Part shown: positions 51,740 through 60,198 of the stretch, piece after piece
How the letters are laid out: each line of letters starts with the position of its first letter
How positions within the stretch are numbered: position 1 is the stretch's first letter
Source: a virus
Virus record (IMG/VR): IMGVR_UViG_3300020190_000035
Span: 16,091 to 80,090 of that record
Strand: one strand, 5' to 3'
DNA: 64,000 nt
Program-made: the position numbers and the translations under genes
Notes under the pieces: model-generated
Databases searched by the model: none
Told to the model about the DNA's origin: nothing
What the model saw: only the letters and a program-made list of their open reading frames with translations

Positions 51740-54700
51740 TTACTGCCCTCCATAAAGATGATTATATTTATTGTTTCCCATTTTTGTATGTCCAATTTTA
51801 TTTCTATCTAGATTTCCGACAACACCAGCAGTAACCAATGGATCCCTCCTGGAGGAAGGCAACGAAGTCATGGAAGCAGTGTAGGTATTCGTAACACTAT
51901 TTTGATTATAGTTTTCTAATGGTTGCCGTTCAAGTGTTTCGTTATATAAATCTCTTTCTTCTTTTTTTCTAAACAGATAGTAACCACCAGCCATGGCTGC
52001 TGCACCCATAGCAATCAAACCAGCGTGTGGTTTTATGTTATTGTATATTTCAACACTTTTTGAAATATCTTGCTTTCGAGTTCCAGCTTTAATATTTTGT
52101 AAAGCTGTTCTCAGCAGGTCGTTATCACCAGCAAGTCGTTCTGCTACATCATTAGCACCCTTCAATGAAGATCTAGCAATGGCATTCATATTTCTGGTAA
52201 ATGTGGTTCCAGCTGGAGCAGTGGCTCTTGCTGTAGTTTCGTCAAAGAAAAATACTCTCAATAAATCAGTAGAATCATCTATTACATTACCAAGAATTCT
52301 ATTTCCAGTATCTCTAGTTAAATCTACTCCCATGGATGAAGCATTTTGAACTAATCTAGCTATTGGGCTATCTACGCCAGTATCTTCTATAAATCCTGCT
52401 ACAACTCCTCTTTTAGCTAAAGCTTCTAATTCTGCTACTGCAGACTCTTTACTTTTTTTCTCAAAAAGAACTTTTAAGTTTTCTATTTCAGCTCGCAAAC
52501 GAGAATCTGGTTCTTTTATGATATTCTTATAGTTATCTGTCTCAACAAAATCTTCATATAACTTTTCTGCTATTTTTTTTGAAGTAAGACCAGAATCATC
52601 TCTGCCCTCTTGCCAGGTTAGGTTTAACATATTGTGCACTGTATGTTGATTAGTTTTATCATCTTTTATTGCTGTTTCAATAAAACTAAGAGACATATTA
52701 ACTTTACCCTCAGCCAAAGCTTTACCCATATCGGGTATGCTTGGATCTGAAGCTAGTTCAATTGATTTAAAGTACTCATAAGGAAGAATTAGCTTCTTTC
52801 CTAAAGATGACTGAGTTTGAGATTCCATAATTCTCAAAGATGATTGGAATTTAAAGTGCGATACACCAAACTGAGAAACAACATCACCTATCTCTTCAGA
52901 TGCTCCATATCTCATTGAAGTTCTGAATTGAGATAAATATGAGTCACTTACACCAGCCTTTGGCTGGGTGCTTAAAGTCTGGAATCTTTCTCTAGCCACA
53001 CCACCGGTTGCCCTTGACATCATATCGCCAAAAGCCAATTCAGTAGGACCTAAGATAGAGTTAGCCATTCCTAAACCAGACATTGTCTGACCATGAGAAA
53101 CATATTGAGCCAATATCTCAGAAGAACTGCGTGCATTCATATTGAATCCCATAGAGAACGTTGGTGTTTTTGAGGGATTCATTAAAGAGCGAATTTGCCC
53201 AACAACACCCCTGATTGTACCAGGTGAATCTCCGCCTATTACCCTGGGATTATCTGCAAAGTTTTCATAAAAATTACCAACATTGTGAATATAAGAATCC
53301 ACATCTACAGGACTAATATTTGTTGGCATGCCGATTTGATCTATTAGTTCTTGTGCTATTAGAATATTTGAATTTTCTCTTCTTGTTAAACCCAAGCTCA
53401 TTATTTGTTTTTCAAATGGGTTTATTCTTCTCGTAATCGAAGGAGCTGCCCCTTGTGGGGTTAAATTAATTGTTTTGTCATACTGTGTATCTTGAGCTCC
53501 TGTAATGACACTTCTTAAATATTCTTTTGCTTGAACCTTATCTAATTCTATTGGGCTTCCTTGTCCAGTGAAAATCTTATACGAACCCTGATCATACTTT
53601 ATAAAGCCTTTTTCAATATCTGCACCAAAATCTACACCAAAAGTCTTTTTTGCTTCCTGCGCATCAATCATAATGCTTGTGCTAGCCAGTCCCTCATCTG
53701 TTTGTATGTATCTAAGAGCTGCTTGAGACAACTGTCGCGGATCAGATATGTTTGCTTCTGGTACAATTGCTGAGGACTTTAGCGCTGTTAATCTCGCCAT
53801 ATCTATGATATCTTTAGATATTTTTGCACCGGGCTCTTTTGTCTTCGGATTACGAAAATCTAATTTACCCTGATGTATATACTTCAACATGTAGTCCTGC
53901 ATAATTGTGTCAGTTTCAGCTACGTGAGAACCTTCAAATATTTTTGCAAAAACCTCAGGCGCATGATCTTCGGCAGCTATTAAATCCAATAGATTTGTAT
54001 TCATGATGAAGTTTTCCATAGCGGCATATGTAGCTTTTCCTCCACGAGAAATATCAGCTAAGGTTTCTTCCGCAAAAAAGCTTTTTATAAATCTATCTCC
54101 TCTAGCAATAGCATCATCAGGCGATAAACCTTCAGTTTGCTGAAATAGATTTCTCATATATTGACGACCAATTTCAAGTGTATCTATCATGAAATTGGGA
54201 TTATTATCTACTCTATCTAAAAACTTATTAACTACCAGATTAAGTGAAGCATTCTGCTTGTAGCCCCTCATTGACCTAGCTGTATCGAGCAATGTATTTA
54301 TGTCATACTGAATGTTGTGTCCAGTAAGAAAATCAACTTCAGATTCATCAGAAAGATAACCAAATAATTTTGTCATCCTTTCCATAAACTCATCTTCATT
54401 ACCAATAATATTTCCTAATTTGTCAAACCCTTCTTGCTCAGCTATAAACTGGCTCAAAGTTTGACTATCACTAGCCAGAACACCCGCAAGTCTTGGTGAG
54501 TCATACATAAAATCCATGCCTTCTTCGGCAACCTTAACCATTTTAGCTGCCTCATCCAAACCAGTTCTCTGTATCAAAGAAACAGATCTAGCCTGAGAGC
54601 CAAACATTAGTCCAGTAGATTCAATGTCTATCGTTGCTATTTTTGAAGTTTGAGTAAAAAGACTTCCATTAGCAATAGCAGATATCTGAGACATGTTTCT

Positions 54701-55252
54701 TTGTATCTGCGAGGAAGACATGATGTTTTGCGTATTGAATGTCATGTCAGATATAGACTCAGACATAGGGTCAACGTTAAATATCATTTTATTTAAAACT
54801 GAAAAAACAGGATGTTCCATTTTTTGGTTTATGTCAAACATTAAACCAACTCTTACATCATTAGCACCTTCTGGTAAGGCAATATTGGGGAAGCCAACAT
54901 TTGATATTAGATCACCCAATTTAACAACCTTAGTTCTATAATTAGATATTAATTCTTGTCTTGCCTGATAATTAAAATAAGATAAATCAATTTTACCCAT
55001 TTTACGAAGATGCTCTACATCTACAACGTTTACCATTCCAGGCTTAAGCTTTTCTGGATCAGACAACATCCTGTAATACATATTCTCAAACTCTTTTTGT
55101 GACTGCATAAACTCATCTGCAGTCCCGTATATGCCTGTTGCTGTTTGATCATTTAAGATCACTTCGCCAATACCTTTGTTTTTCTTAAAAGGAAAGGATT
55201 GAGTACTTTTGTCGACTAATCTAGATAGTCTTTGAAAAAGCTCTTCTGACAT
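51740..55252 (-). CDS. 1170-aa protein with DEDDh (DnaQ-type) exonuclease domain and C-terminal membrane segment
   Basis: Residues about 203-450 show the DEDDh exonuclease signature: ExoI IATIDIESTGL (D209, E211), ExoII TGHNIQYDINTLL (D317), and ExoIII SHVAETD with H443-x4-D448. YSLDTLEIGRQ-like MIDTLEIGRQ lies between. Such folds degrade DNA or RNA 3' to 5'. The rest, about 900 residues, is unrecognised and helical. Near residue 1090 a Gly/Ala segment (AGLIAMGAAAMAGGYYLF) is followed by basic RKKEE, like a C-terminal anchor, and a tail of 70 residues. It lies in a set of putative internal virion proteins, so it may be carried in the particle. It overlaps the upstream gene by one base. Confidence 0.7.
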   Translation of the reverse strand: MSEELFQRLSRLVDKSTQSFPFKKNKGIGEVILNDQTATGIYGTADEFMQSQKEFENMYYRMLSDPEKLKPGMVNVVDVEHLRKMGKIDLSYFNYQARQELISNYRTKVVKLGDLISNVGFPNIALPEGANDVRVGLMFDINQKMEHPVFSVLNKMIFNVDPMSESISDMTFNTQNIMSSSQIQRNMSQISAIANGSLFTQTSKIATIDIESTGLMFGSQARSVSLIQRTGLDEAAKMVKVAEEGMDFMYDSPRLAGVLASDSQTLSQFIAEQEGFDKLGNIIGNEDEFMERMTKLFGYLSDESEVDFLTGHNIQYDINTLLDTARSMRGYKQNASLNLVVNKFLDRVDNNPNFMIDTLEIGRQYMRNLFQQTEGLSPDDAIARGDRFIKSFFAEETLADISRGGKATYAAMENFIMNTNLLDLIAAEDHAPEVFAKIFEGSHVAETDTIMQDYMLKYIHQGKLDFRNPKTKEPGAKISKDIIDMARLTALKSSAIVPEANISDPRQLSQAALRYIQTDEGLASTSIMIDAQEAKKTFGVDFGADIEKGFIKYDQGSYKIFTGQGSPIELDKVQAKEYLRSVITGAQDTQYDKTINLTPQGAAPSITRRINPFEKQIMSLGLTRRENSNILIAQELIDQIGMPTNISPVDVDSYIHNVGNFYENFADNPRVIGGDSPGTIRGVVGQIRSLMNPSKTPTFSMGFNMNARSSSEILAQYVSHGQTMSGLGMANSILGPTELAFGDMMSRATGGVARERFQTLSTQPKAGVSDSYLSQFRTSMRYGASEEIGDVVSQFGVSHFKFQSSLRIMESQTQSSLGKKLILPYEYFKSIELASDPSIPDMGKALAEGKVNMSLSFIETAIKDDKTNQHTVHNMLNLTWQEGRDDSGLTSKKIAEKLYEDFVETDNYKNIIKEPDSRLRAEIENLKVLFEKKSKESAVAELEALAKRGVVAGFIEDTGVDSPIARLVQNASSMGVDLTRDTGNRILGNVIDDSTDLLRVFFFDETTARATAPAGTTFTRNMNAIARSSLKGANDVAERLAGDNDLLRTALQNIKAGTRKQDISKSVEIYNNIKPHAGLIAMGAAAMAGGYYLFRKKEERDLYNETLERQPLENYNQNSVTNTYTASMTSLPSSRRDPLVTAGVVGNLDRNKIGHTKMGNNKYNHLYGGQ

Positions 55253-55968
55253 TAGTCGATGTCCTTTGGTGAATCTATTTCAATATAATCATCTTTATCA
55301 TAAATGCCCAGTTTTTGTTTAAGAACTTTTTCTCTTTGATTCTCTAAAGACTGAACTTTATAAAGTATATCTGATATAGCTTGAGCGCTATCAAGCTGAG
55401 CTTGTCCAACCTTAGCTTTAGCTTCTCTTGTGGCAAGCAGTTGATTTCTTAGATCTTTTCTACGCTTATGTAATCTGTCTTCCAGTTCTACTGCAAGGTG
55501 TAGCTCTTTTTTAAGGATTGGCTGGCCATCACTATCAACGCCAATAATATTTTCTTGCACAAAATGTTCTTTAGCAAGAAGTTTTGTTTTGCGAATATAT
55601 TGAACCTCTTGATCAACAAGATCTCTAACCATAGAAACTTCAACCAAATTGTCTGGATGAACATCTAGCTGTTCCATGTATTCCTTGGTAAATTGTGCAA
55701 CTATAGACATTTCTATAGGACAGGGCTTTCCGCGTGGTGCTAGATTTTCCTTGAGGAGTGGACATGTGTCTGCAAAAGTGCATTTATGCGCCTCACAATT
55801 CATAGGAATAGAAGAAAACATGGATGTTCTAGTTTTCTGAGGCCGGACTAATTCAACAGCCTTTTCTTTTTCTTCATCTGTCCAATTGTCAGGAAAAAAC
55901 AAATCTGGACGCAGGGATTCAAAATCTTGTAAAAATTTTCCCTTGTCACTCTTTTCTATGTTGCTCAT
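55252..55968 (-). CDS. Helical protein with Cys cluster (small terminase candidate)
   Basis: 238 residues. Near residues 57-83 four Cys (NCEAHKCTFADTC then KPCPIEM) may bind zinc or an iron-sulfur cluster. The C-terminal 100 residues are strongly charged helices (ELEDRLHKRRKDLRNQLLAT, then QSLENQREKVLKQKLGIYDK), a likely coiled coil. Being upstream in the packaging side of the module it could be the missing small terminase, but the sequence does not prove it. Its start lies within the zinc-ribbon gene (23 bp overlap). Confidence 0.5.
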   Translation of the reverse strand: MSNIEKSDKGKFLQDFESLRPDLFFPDNWTDEEKEKAVELVRPQKTRTSMFSSIPMNCEAHKCTFADTCPLLKENLAPRGKPCPIEMSIVAQFTKEYMEQLDVHPDNLVEVSMVRDLVDQEVQYIRKTKLLAKEHFVQENIIGVDSDGQPILKKELHLAVELEDRLHKRRKDLRNQLLATREAKAKVGQAQLDSAQAISDILYKVQSLENQREKVLKQKLGIYDKDDYIEIDSPKDID

Positions 55969-56131
55969 TTAAATCAATCCACTCGCTATCATAGGAGCCA
56001 TCAGAATGAAATCTTTCTATTGTAGCACTTTTGCAGTAAGAACAATACATGTCTCTTGTTAAATATCTTTTTGAGAAATCAAAATATTCAGTTATAACTT
56101 GAACCATGCCGTTACATCTGGGACAATTCAT
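55946..56131 (-). CDS. Zinc-ribbon protein
   Basis: 61 residues. CPRC near the start and CSYC at residues 30-33 form a two-pair zinc ribbon (C3, C6, C30, C33). A charged tail follows. Overlaps both neighbours (20 bp with the upstream gene, 23 bp with the downstream one), a sign of tight coupling. Such small ribbons in phages often bind DNA, RNA or another protein. No specific role can be read. Confidence 0.6.
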   Translation of the reverse strand: MNCPRCNGMVQVITEYFDFSKRYLTRDMYCSYCKSATIERFHSDGSYDSEWIDLNEQHRKE

Positions 56132-56534
56132 CTAGAGCTTTCATTAAACCCTTCTGTAGTTTACTGGCTACTTCTGCATTTTGAATTGCATTATAGAAAA
56201 TGCCAACTTCTCTAATTTCATCAGAGGTTAGATAAGGCGATATCCTGTATCTGGATCCCTTACATATTTCGCAATAAAAATCTTTTTCCTCATTAAAACA
56301 AGTGCACTTTTCAATTAAATCAAAAAACTCTAATGAATCAGCTATTTCAAACCATTTTGACTTAAACAATTTTTTTGTCTGCTCTTTAAATGCTCTAAGC
56401 TTTTGCGGATCATTAGATAATAATGTTCCCATATCTAAAGACTGTTTCATCAAATCATTTATTGTCTTATACAAAAAATTTGCTAACTGAAAATCACCAT
56501 TAACATCTGTAAACTTCTTCCAATCATTCATCAT
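56112..56534 (-). CDS. Small zinc-finger-like protein of unknown function
   Basis: 140 residues. N-terminal helices (FLYKTINDLMKQSLDMGTLL), then a Cys cluster KCTCFNEEKDFYCEICKGSR near residues 75-95 (C-x-C ... C-x2-C), then helices ending LQKGLMKALDELSQM. The spacing fits a single zinc site. It stands 19 bp after the 153-residue gene. Function unknown. Confidence 0.55.
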   Translation of the reverse strand: MMNDWKKFTDVNGDFQLANFLYKTINDLMKQSLDMGTLLSNDPQKLRAFKEQTKKLFKSKWFEIADSLEFFDLIEKCTCFNEEKDFYCEICKGSRYRISPYLTSDEIREVGIFYNAIQNAEVASKLQKGLMKALDELSQM

Positions 56535-56553
56535 AATTCCTAACTATTATTTT

Positions 56554-57015
56554 TTAATATCTATACATTGACTGTCTTCCAGAGGAAGCGCCTTCTCCTC
56601 TTCTGTTCATTGCTACTCCAGCTGCAACACCAAGGCCAAGACCTATGCCCAAAAGACTTCTTTTACTCATTTTCATCCCCTTAGTAGTAACCGGGGGAAC
56701 CGAGGGACCGTGCATCATTCCCGTGTCAACGCCACCTAATTTTGCAGCTGCCTGTCTCATTGATGACTGCCTTGCTCTTGCTGCATCAATTCCAGCCATT
56801 CTCTTTGGTGTCATAACTGTTCTTTTTGCATCTCTTGCTGACCCCGGTGCATTCGCTGGATTAAAACCTGGCAAAAAGGGTTGTCGCGGTCTTGATGGGC
56901 CCATGGTTACTGGAACTGGCCTTCTTGCTCGTGCATTTCTTGCAGCGGCGGAATGTGGCCCGACCATTGGCCCTCTCGTGGGTGTTTCAAATCCTGGTAA
57001 TTGCATTTGTGGCAT
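56554..57015 (-). CDS. Basic, Pro/Arg-rich protein with C-terminal hydrophobic segment
   Basis: 153 residues. Residues 1-85 are Pro/Arg/Ala-rich and disordered (MPQMQLPGFETPTRGPMVGP; RARRPVPVTMGPSRPRQPFL). Near residue 122-138 a Gly zipper (LLGIGLGLGVAAGVAM) follows Lys-Arg, then a short basic tail. The layout, Gly-rich membrane-like segment plus tail close to the C-terminus, is also seen in the 1170-residue and 486-residue proteins. Probably DNA-binding or virion-internal; family unknown. Confidence 0.5.
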   Translation of the reverse strand: MPQMQLPGFETPTRGPMVGPHSAAARNARARRPVPVTMGPSRPRQPFLPGFNPANAPGSARDAKRTVMTPKRMAGIDAARARQSSMRQAAAKLGGVDTGMMHGPSVPPVTTKGMKMSKRSLLGIGLGLGVAAGVAMNRRGEGASSGRQSMYRY

Positions 57016-57031
57016 GTCTATCGTTTTTCCT

Positions 57032-58441
57032 CTACTCTATATTTGCTTTTCTTTTTGTTGGCTTTTGAAAATCAAAAGTAAAACTATTATTAAGATAGTC
57101 AATATAAAATATAGTACCCTTTGGTATGCTGCTATTAACAATAGTTTTAGCAAGTGGTGTTTCTATAACATCACGTCTCACCTGAGAGATGCCTCGTGCG
57201 CCTTTAACTGTATCTATCCCTTTATCTATCAGGGCATTTATAACATTGTCAGTGTAAGCAATTGATAGCCCTTTTCTGGAAAGCTTGTCAGCTATAAGGC
57301 TCATTTCCATTTCTGCTATTTTTTGACAGTTTTCATAATTCAAATGATTAAATATAACAATTTTGTCTAATCGGTTAATTAGTTCTACTTTAAAATATTT
57401 ATTAATAGCCTCGTGAGCGTTTCTTTGTACAACAGATCTTGGTGGTACTTCTTTTGTTTCTCTTTTAAAAACAACATTTCTTGTGAAGCCAGCACCAGTA
57501 GAAATTATATGATCAACTGTTTTATCGTTTCCTAGATTGGTCGTTAATATAATAATACAATTTCTGAAGTTAACGCTTTCACCTTTAGAATCTGTAACCA
57601 TACCTTCATCAAATATTCTTAAGAAGGTGTTCCATATGTCAGCATGTGCTTTTTCGACTTCATCAATCAGCACAACGGTATTTGGATTTTTCTTGATTTG
57701 GTTAGTTAATTGACCCCCATCATCATGACCTATGTAGCCCGGTGGTGAACCTAAAAGCTTTTGATTTTCATGTTTATGTTGATATTCTCCGCAGTCTATT
57801 CTAACCATGGAGGAATTGCTGTCAAAAAGATATTTGTGCAGTGCATTAGCTAAATGGGTCTTTCCGACACCAGAACTTCCCGCAAACAAAAAGACACCCA
57901 AAGGTCTATTAGGATCATTTAGTTCAGCTTGAGATCTGAACAGCGCAGAAATAACCTCATCAATTGCTTCATCTTGACCTATGACATTACTTTTAAGATA
58001 TTGCTCTAATCCTAAAAACTTTTGCTTGTTAAGTTTTTTTATCTTAGAGGGCGCAGAACTATTTTTACTTTTATTTTCAGCTTGACGTAAAAATTTCTTA
58101 ATTTGATCAATATTATAATCTTTTCCAATACCATCAGAAAATTTAGCTGGATTTGTTGAGTATGCGATATTTAACCAGTAATCAATATCCAGGCCAGGAT
58201 TTAACATAATACAGCCGGCATAAACTGCCTCTAGCGCTCTTTCTGCTGCGTCCCTAGACATCGACGCTAAAGCAGCGGCAACATCTGTTGTTAAATTATA
58301 AACAATAAATTGTAATATTCTTTTTCTTAAGTCTTTTGCGGCTTTATTCTTCTTAACAAAGTCTTCTAAATCTTTTACTGGCAAAACTTTAAACTTAACA
58401 TTAGTGCCTAGCTCAGGTATGAATATCTGATATATGTTCAT
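57032..58441 (-). CDS. ClpB/ClpA-type AAA+ unfoldase with phage-specific N-domain
   Basis: 469 residues with one AAA+ ring module of the D2 type. Walker A GSSGVGKT (188-195), pore loop GYIG (235-238), Walker B VVLIDEVE (256-263), sensor 1 N302 (LTTN), arginine finger R357 (LINRLDK), sensor 2 GARG (414-417). The first ring (D1), the middle domain and the Clp N-domain are absent. In their place is a unique 120-residue helical region (TTDVAAALASMSRDAAERAL). All residues for ATP-driven threading are present; no ClpP-binding IGF/L loop was seen. It may remodel virion or host proteins, for example during assembly. Confidence 0.85.
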   Translation of the reverse strand: MNIYQIFIPELGTNVKFKVLPVKDLEDFVKKNKAAKDLRKRILQFIVYNLTTDVAAALASMSRDAAERALEAVYAGCIMLNPGLDIDYWLNIAYSTNPAKFSDGIGKDYNIDQIKKFLRQAENKSKNSSAPSKIKKLNKQKFLGLEQYLKSNVIGQDEAIDEVISALFRSQAELNDPNRPLGVFLFAGSSGVGKTHLANALHKYLFDSNSSMVRIDCGEYQHKHENQKLLGSPPGYIGHDDGGQLTNQIKKNPNTVVLIDEVEKAHADIWNTFLRIFDEGMVTDSKGESVNFRNCIIILTTNLGNDKTVDHIISTGAGFTRNVVFKRETKEVPPRSVVQRNAHEAINKYFKVELINRLDKIVIFNHLNYENCQKIAEMEMSLIADKLSRKGLSIAYTDNVINALIDKGIDTVKGARGISQVRRDVIETPLAKTIVNSSIPKGTIFYIDYLNNSFTFDFQKPTKRKANIE

Positions 58442-58543
58442 CGGCTATCTCTTTCGTGGGCACGTTCTCTTATATAGAGTATATTATTATATGTTACCAT
58501 ATAAGTATATAGGTATATAGTAACTATATATGTATATAGTAAA

Positions 58544-58566
58544 GGGGGGAAGGGGGGAAGGGGGGG
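58544..58566 (+). repeat. G6-AA-G6-AA-G7 tract (G-quadruplex candidate)
   Basis: Three G runs (58544-58549, 58552-58557, 58560-58566) separated by AA in a genome that is otherwise A/T-rich. Each run could supply two G triplets, so an intramolecular quadruplex is possible on the plus strand. It lies between divergent transcription units. Confidence 0.75.
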
Positions 58567-58622
58567 TCATGGCTAGCTTATCATACTGTGTCAAGTCAAG
58601 CCAACACATAGTGACAATATAG

Positions 58623-58784
58623 TCAATCTTTTTTTGATGAATAATCCTCTATCCACGGATGATCCTCTAGGCACGGCCCGGAAAAAGCCCAGTACCTAAT
58701 AAGATCTACCGGTGTGTTAAAGCGGTTGTTTAGAAGATACAATGCTAAATGCAACTGCTCGTTAACTTTAATTTTTTTTTGCAT
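58623..58784 (-). CDS. Small 53-aa protein in the divergent region
   Basis: This gene is below the usual size cut-off. ATG at 58784 has AGGAG five nt upstream, and a perfect extended -10 lies at 58821-58829. The protein starts MQKKIKVNEQLHLALYLLNN, contains RFNTPVDLIRYWAFSGP and ends with a charged, Trp-containing tail (EDHPWIEDYSSKKD). It looks like a small helical regulator. Both signals make it likely to be real although no family is recognised. Confidence 0.6.
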   Translation of the reverse strand: MQKKIKVNEQLHLALYLLNNRFNTPVDLIRYWAFSGPCLEDHPWIEDYSSKKD

Positions 58785-58820
58785 AACGCTCCTAATTTGT
58801 AATATAAAAACTATTGTAAT

Positions 58821-58829
58821 ATTATATCA
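58821..58829 (-). promoter_or_regulatory. Extended -10 promoter, leftward
   Basis: Minus strand TGATATAAT. Predicted start near 58814, leader about 30 nt to the ATG of the 53-residue gene. It is 41 bp from the recA promoter and points the other way. Confidence 0.6.
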
Positions 58830-58870
58830 TTAGTCCTGCACATTGAGTCGGAGACATCTGTGTTTTTTTG

Positions 58871-58879
58871 TGATATAAT
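58871..58879 (+). promoter_or_regulatory. Extended -10 promoter of recA
   Basis: TTTTTTTG followed by TGATATAATCTATAC. Predicted start near 58886, leader about 29 nt with GGTAGGA 4 nt before the recA ATG. The same TTTTGTGATATA string occurs at the divergent promoter at 27885-27896. No SOS box (LexA site) was found by eye. Confidence 0.65.
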
Positions 58880-58914
58880 CTATACATCATTAAGATGAAG
58901 ATCGGTAGGATTTA

Positions 58915-59934
58915 ATGACAGAAGAGACAGTAGTGGCGGAAAATGAAAACGCATTGGCAAGTAAAAAAGTTTTGAAAGAGGATTCAAAAGCTTTAGAGCT
59001 TGCAATCGCACAACTGCAGAAGCAGTATGGTTCAGGGGCAGTTATTAAACTTGGTTCCACTAATGTAAAACCTTGGGCTTCAATTCCCACTGGAGCCTTA
59101 ACCCTTGACCATGCTCTTGGTATTGGTGGGTTACCACGTGGTAGAGTCGTAGAAATATTTGGTCCAGAGTCTTCAGGTAAGTCTACCATTGCTCTTACTG
59201 CTGTGGCCAAAGCTCAAAAAATAGGCCTTACATGCGCCTATATCGATGCTGAGCACGCTCTTGACCCAGTGTATATGCAGGCCGTTGGAATCGATTTGGA
59301 CAACCTCTTGCTAGCTCAACCAGACTATGGCGAGCAAGGTTTTGATATTGCCGATACATTGCTGCGTACAGGTGATATTGGCCTGATTGTCATTGATTCT
59401 GTTGCGGCACTTGTTCCTAAGGCTGAGCTTGAAGGGGAAATGGAGCAACAACAGATGGGCTTACAGGCACGCATGATGGCAAAAGCTATGCGAAAGCTAA
59501 CGGGATTAGCTGCTCAGCATAATACTTTAATTATTTTTGTTAATCAACTAAGAAATAAGATTGGTGTAATGTTTGGTAATCCAGAAACAACGCCTGGGGG
59601 CTTCGCTTTAAAGTATGCAGCCTCTGTTCGAATTGATGTGCGCAAGAAAGAAGATTTGAAGGACAAGCATGGTGATCCGACTGGTATTAGAGTCAAAGCT
59701 AAAATCATCAAGAATAAAATGGCTCCGCCGATGAAGATAGTGGAATTTGATATTATGTATGCTCGGGGCATCGATGAGTTTGGTTGCATCTTCGATCTTG
59801 CAATTAATAAAGGAATTCTTAATCAAAAGGGCCCATGGGTTTACTATAATGGAGAAAACTTTTCTCAAGGGCGAGATAATGCTATTGAAAAATTAAAAAG
59901 TTCTCCAGAAATAGTGAGTATAATAAAAGGCTAA
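58915..59934 (+). CDS. recA: RecA recombinase, bacterial type
   Basis: 339 residues, full length. Walker A GPESSGKST (83-91), LIVIDSVAAL (Walker B), EGEMEQQQMGLQARMM (loop 1 region), then IIFVNQLRNKIGVMFGNPET and TTPGGFALKYAASVRIDVR (loop 2 and following strand). It is a cellular-type RecA, not the short UvsX type of T4-like phages. The N-terminal acidic tail (TEETVVAENENALASKK) is longer than in E. coli. It will form filaments on single-stranded DNA for recombination-dependent replication or repair. First gene of the rightward unit. Confidence 0.95.
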   Translation: MTEETVVAENENALASKKVLKEDSKALELAIAQLQKQYGSGAVIKLGSTNVKPWASIPTGALTLDHALGIGGLPRGRVVEIFGPESSGKSTIALTAVAKAQKIGLTCAYIDAEHALDPVYMQAVGIDLDNLLLAQPDYGEQGFDIADTLLRTGDIGLIVIDSVAALVPKAELEGEMEQQQMGLQARMMAKAMRKLTGLAAQHNTLIIFVNQLRNKIGVMFGNPETTPGGFALKYAASVRIDVRKKEDLKDKHGDPTGIRVKAKIIKNKMAPPMKIVEFDIMYARGIDEFGCIFDLAINKGILNQKGPWVYYNGENFSQGRDNAIEKLKSSPEIVSIIKG

Positions 59935-59936
59935 CA

Positions 59937-60089
59937 ATGAAGTTTGAACCAACAACTTGCCCGGAATGCTCTTATCCACCTAGATTTATTGTTACCATGG
60001 GAAATGACAACGGTCAAAAAATTTTTTTTATAAAATGCAGAGATTGTGGTGATTGCTGGGAGGAAGCTGATGACTCAGATGATAAATGA
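59937..60089 (+). CDS. 50-aa zinc-ribbon protein
   Basis: Small gene starting 2 bp after the recA stop. Cys pairs at residues 8 and 11 (CPEC) and at 34 and 37 (CRDC), plus C40, give a zinc ribbon. The C-terminus is acidic (WEEADDSDDK). It has no Shine-Dalgarno site of its own, so it is probably translated by coupling with recA. Possible role: a DNA- or RNA-binding partner; unproven. Confidence 0.6.
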   Translation: MKFEPTTCPECSYPPRFIVTMGNDNGQKIFFIKCRDCGDCWEEADDSDDK

Positions 60090-60162
60090 GGCTACCTTAC
60101 AGATTGCAACGTATATGAGAGTTTTTTTGTTGTTTGATGCTGTTCGTGATATTATCGATTAA
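60070..60162 (+). CDS. Possible 30-aa peptide gene
   Basis: A reading frame of 31 codons with GGGAGG seven nt before the ATG, overlapping the end of the zinc-ribbon gene in another frame. The peptide (MTQMINEATLQIATYMRVFL and ten more) is amphipathic. The strong ribosome site is the only support. Confidence 0.3.
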   Translation: MTQMINEATLQIATYMRVFLLFDAVRDIID

Positions 60163-60198
60163 TTTTAGGTACTATATTCCGTAACTAAGGGTGGTGTT

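Larger units (their letters stand above)
58442..58914. other. Divergent control region between leftward and rightward genes
   Basis: This 473-bp stretch separates the leftward virion module from the rightward recA group. It holds an A/T ladder of TATATAG units (about 58480-58540), a G6-G6-G7 tract, a 53-codon leftward gene and two back-to-back extended -10 promoters. A leftward promoter for the AAA+ gene probably lies in the TATA-rich part (TATAAT and TATACT near 58480-58492, minus). The region may also serve as an origin. Confidence 0.55.

Noticed and set aside
58890-59210. Minus-strand frame over the start of recA
   Set aside because: Antisense shadow of a clear recA with good promoter and start.
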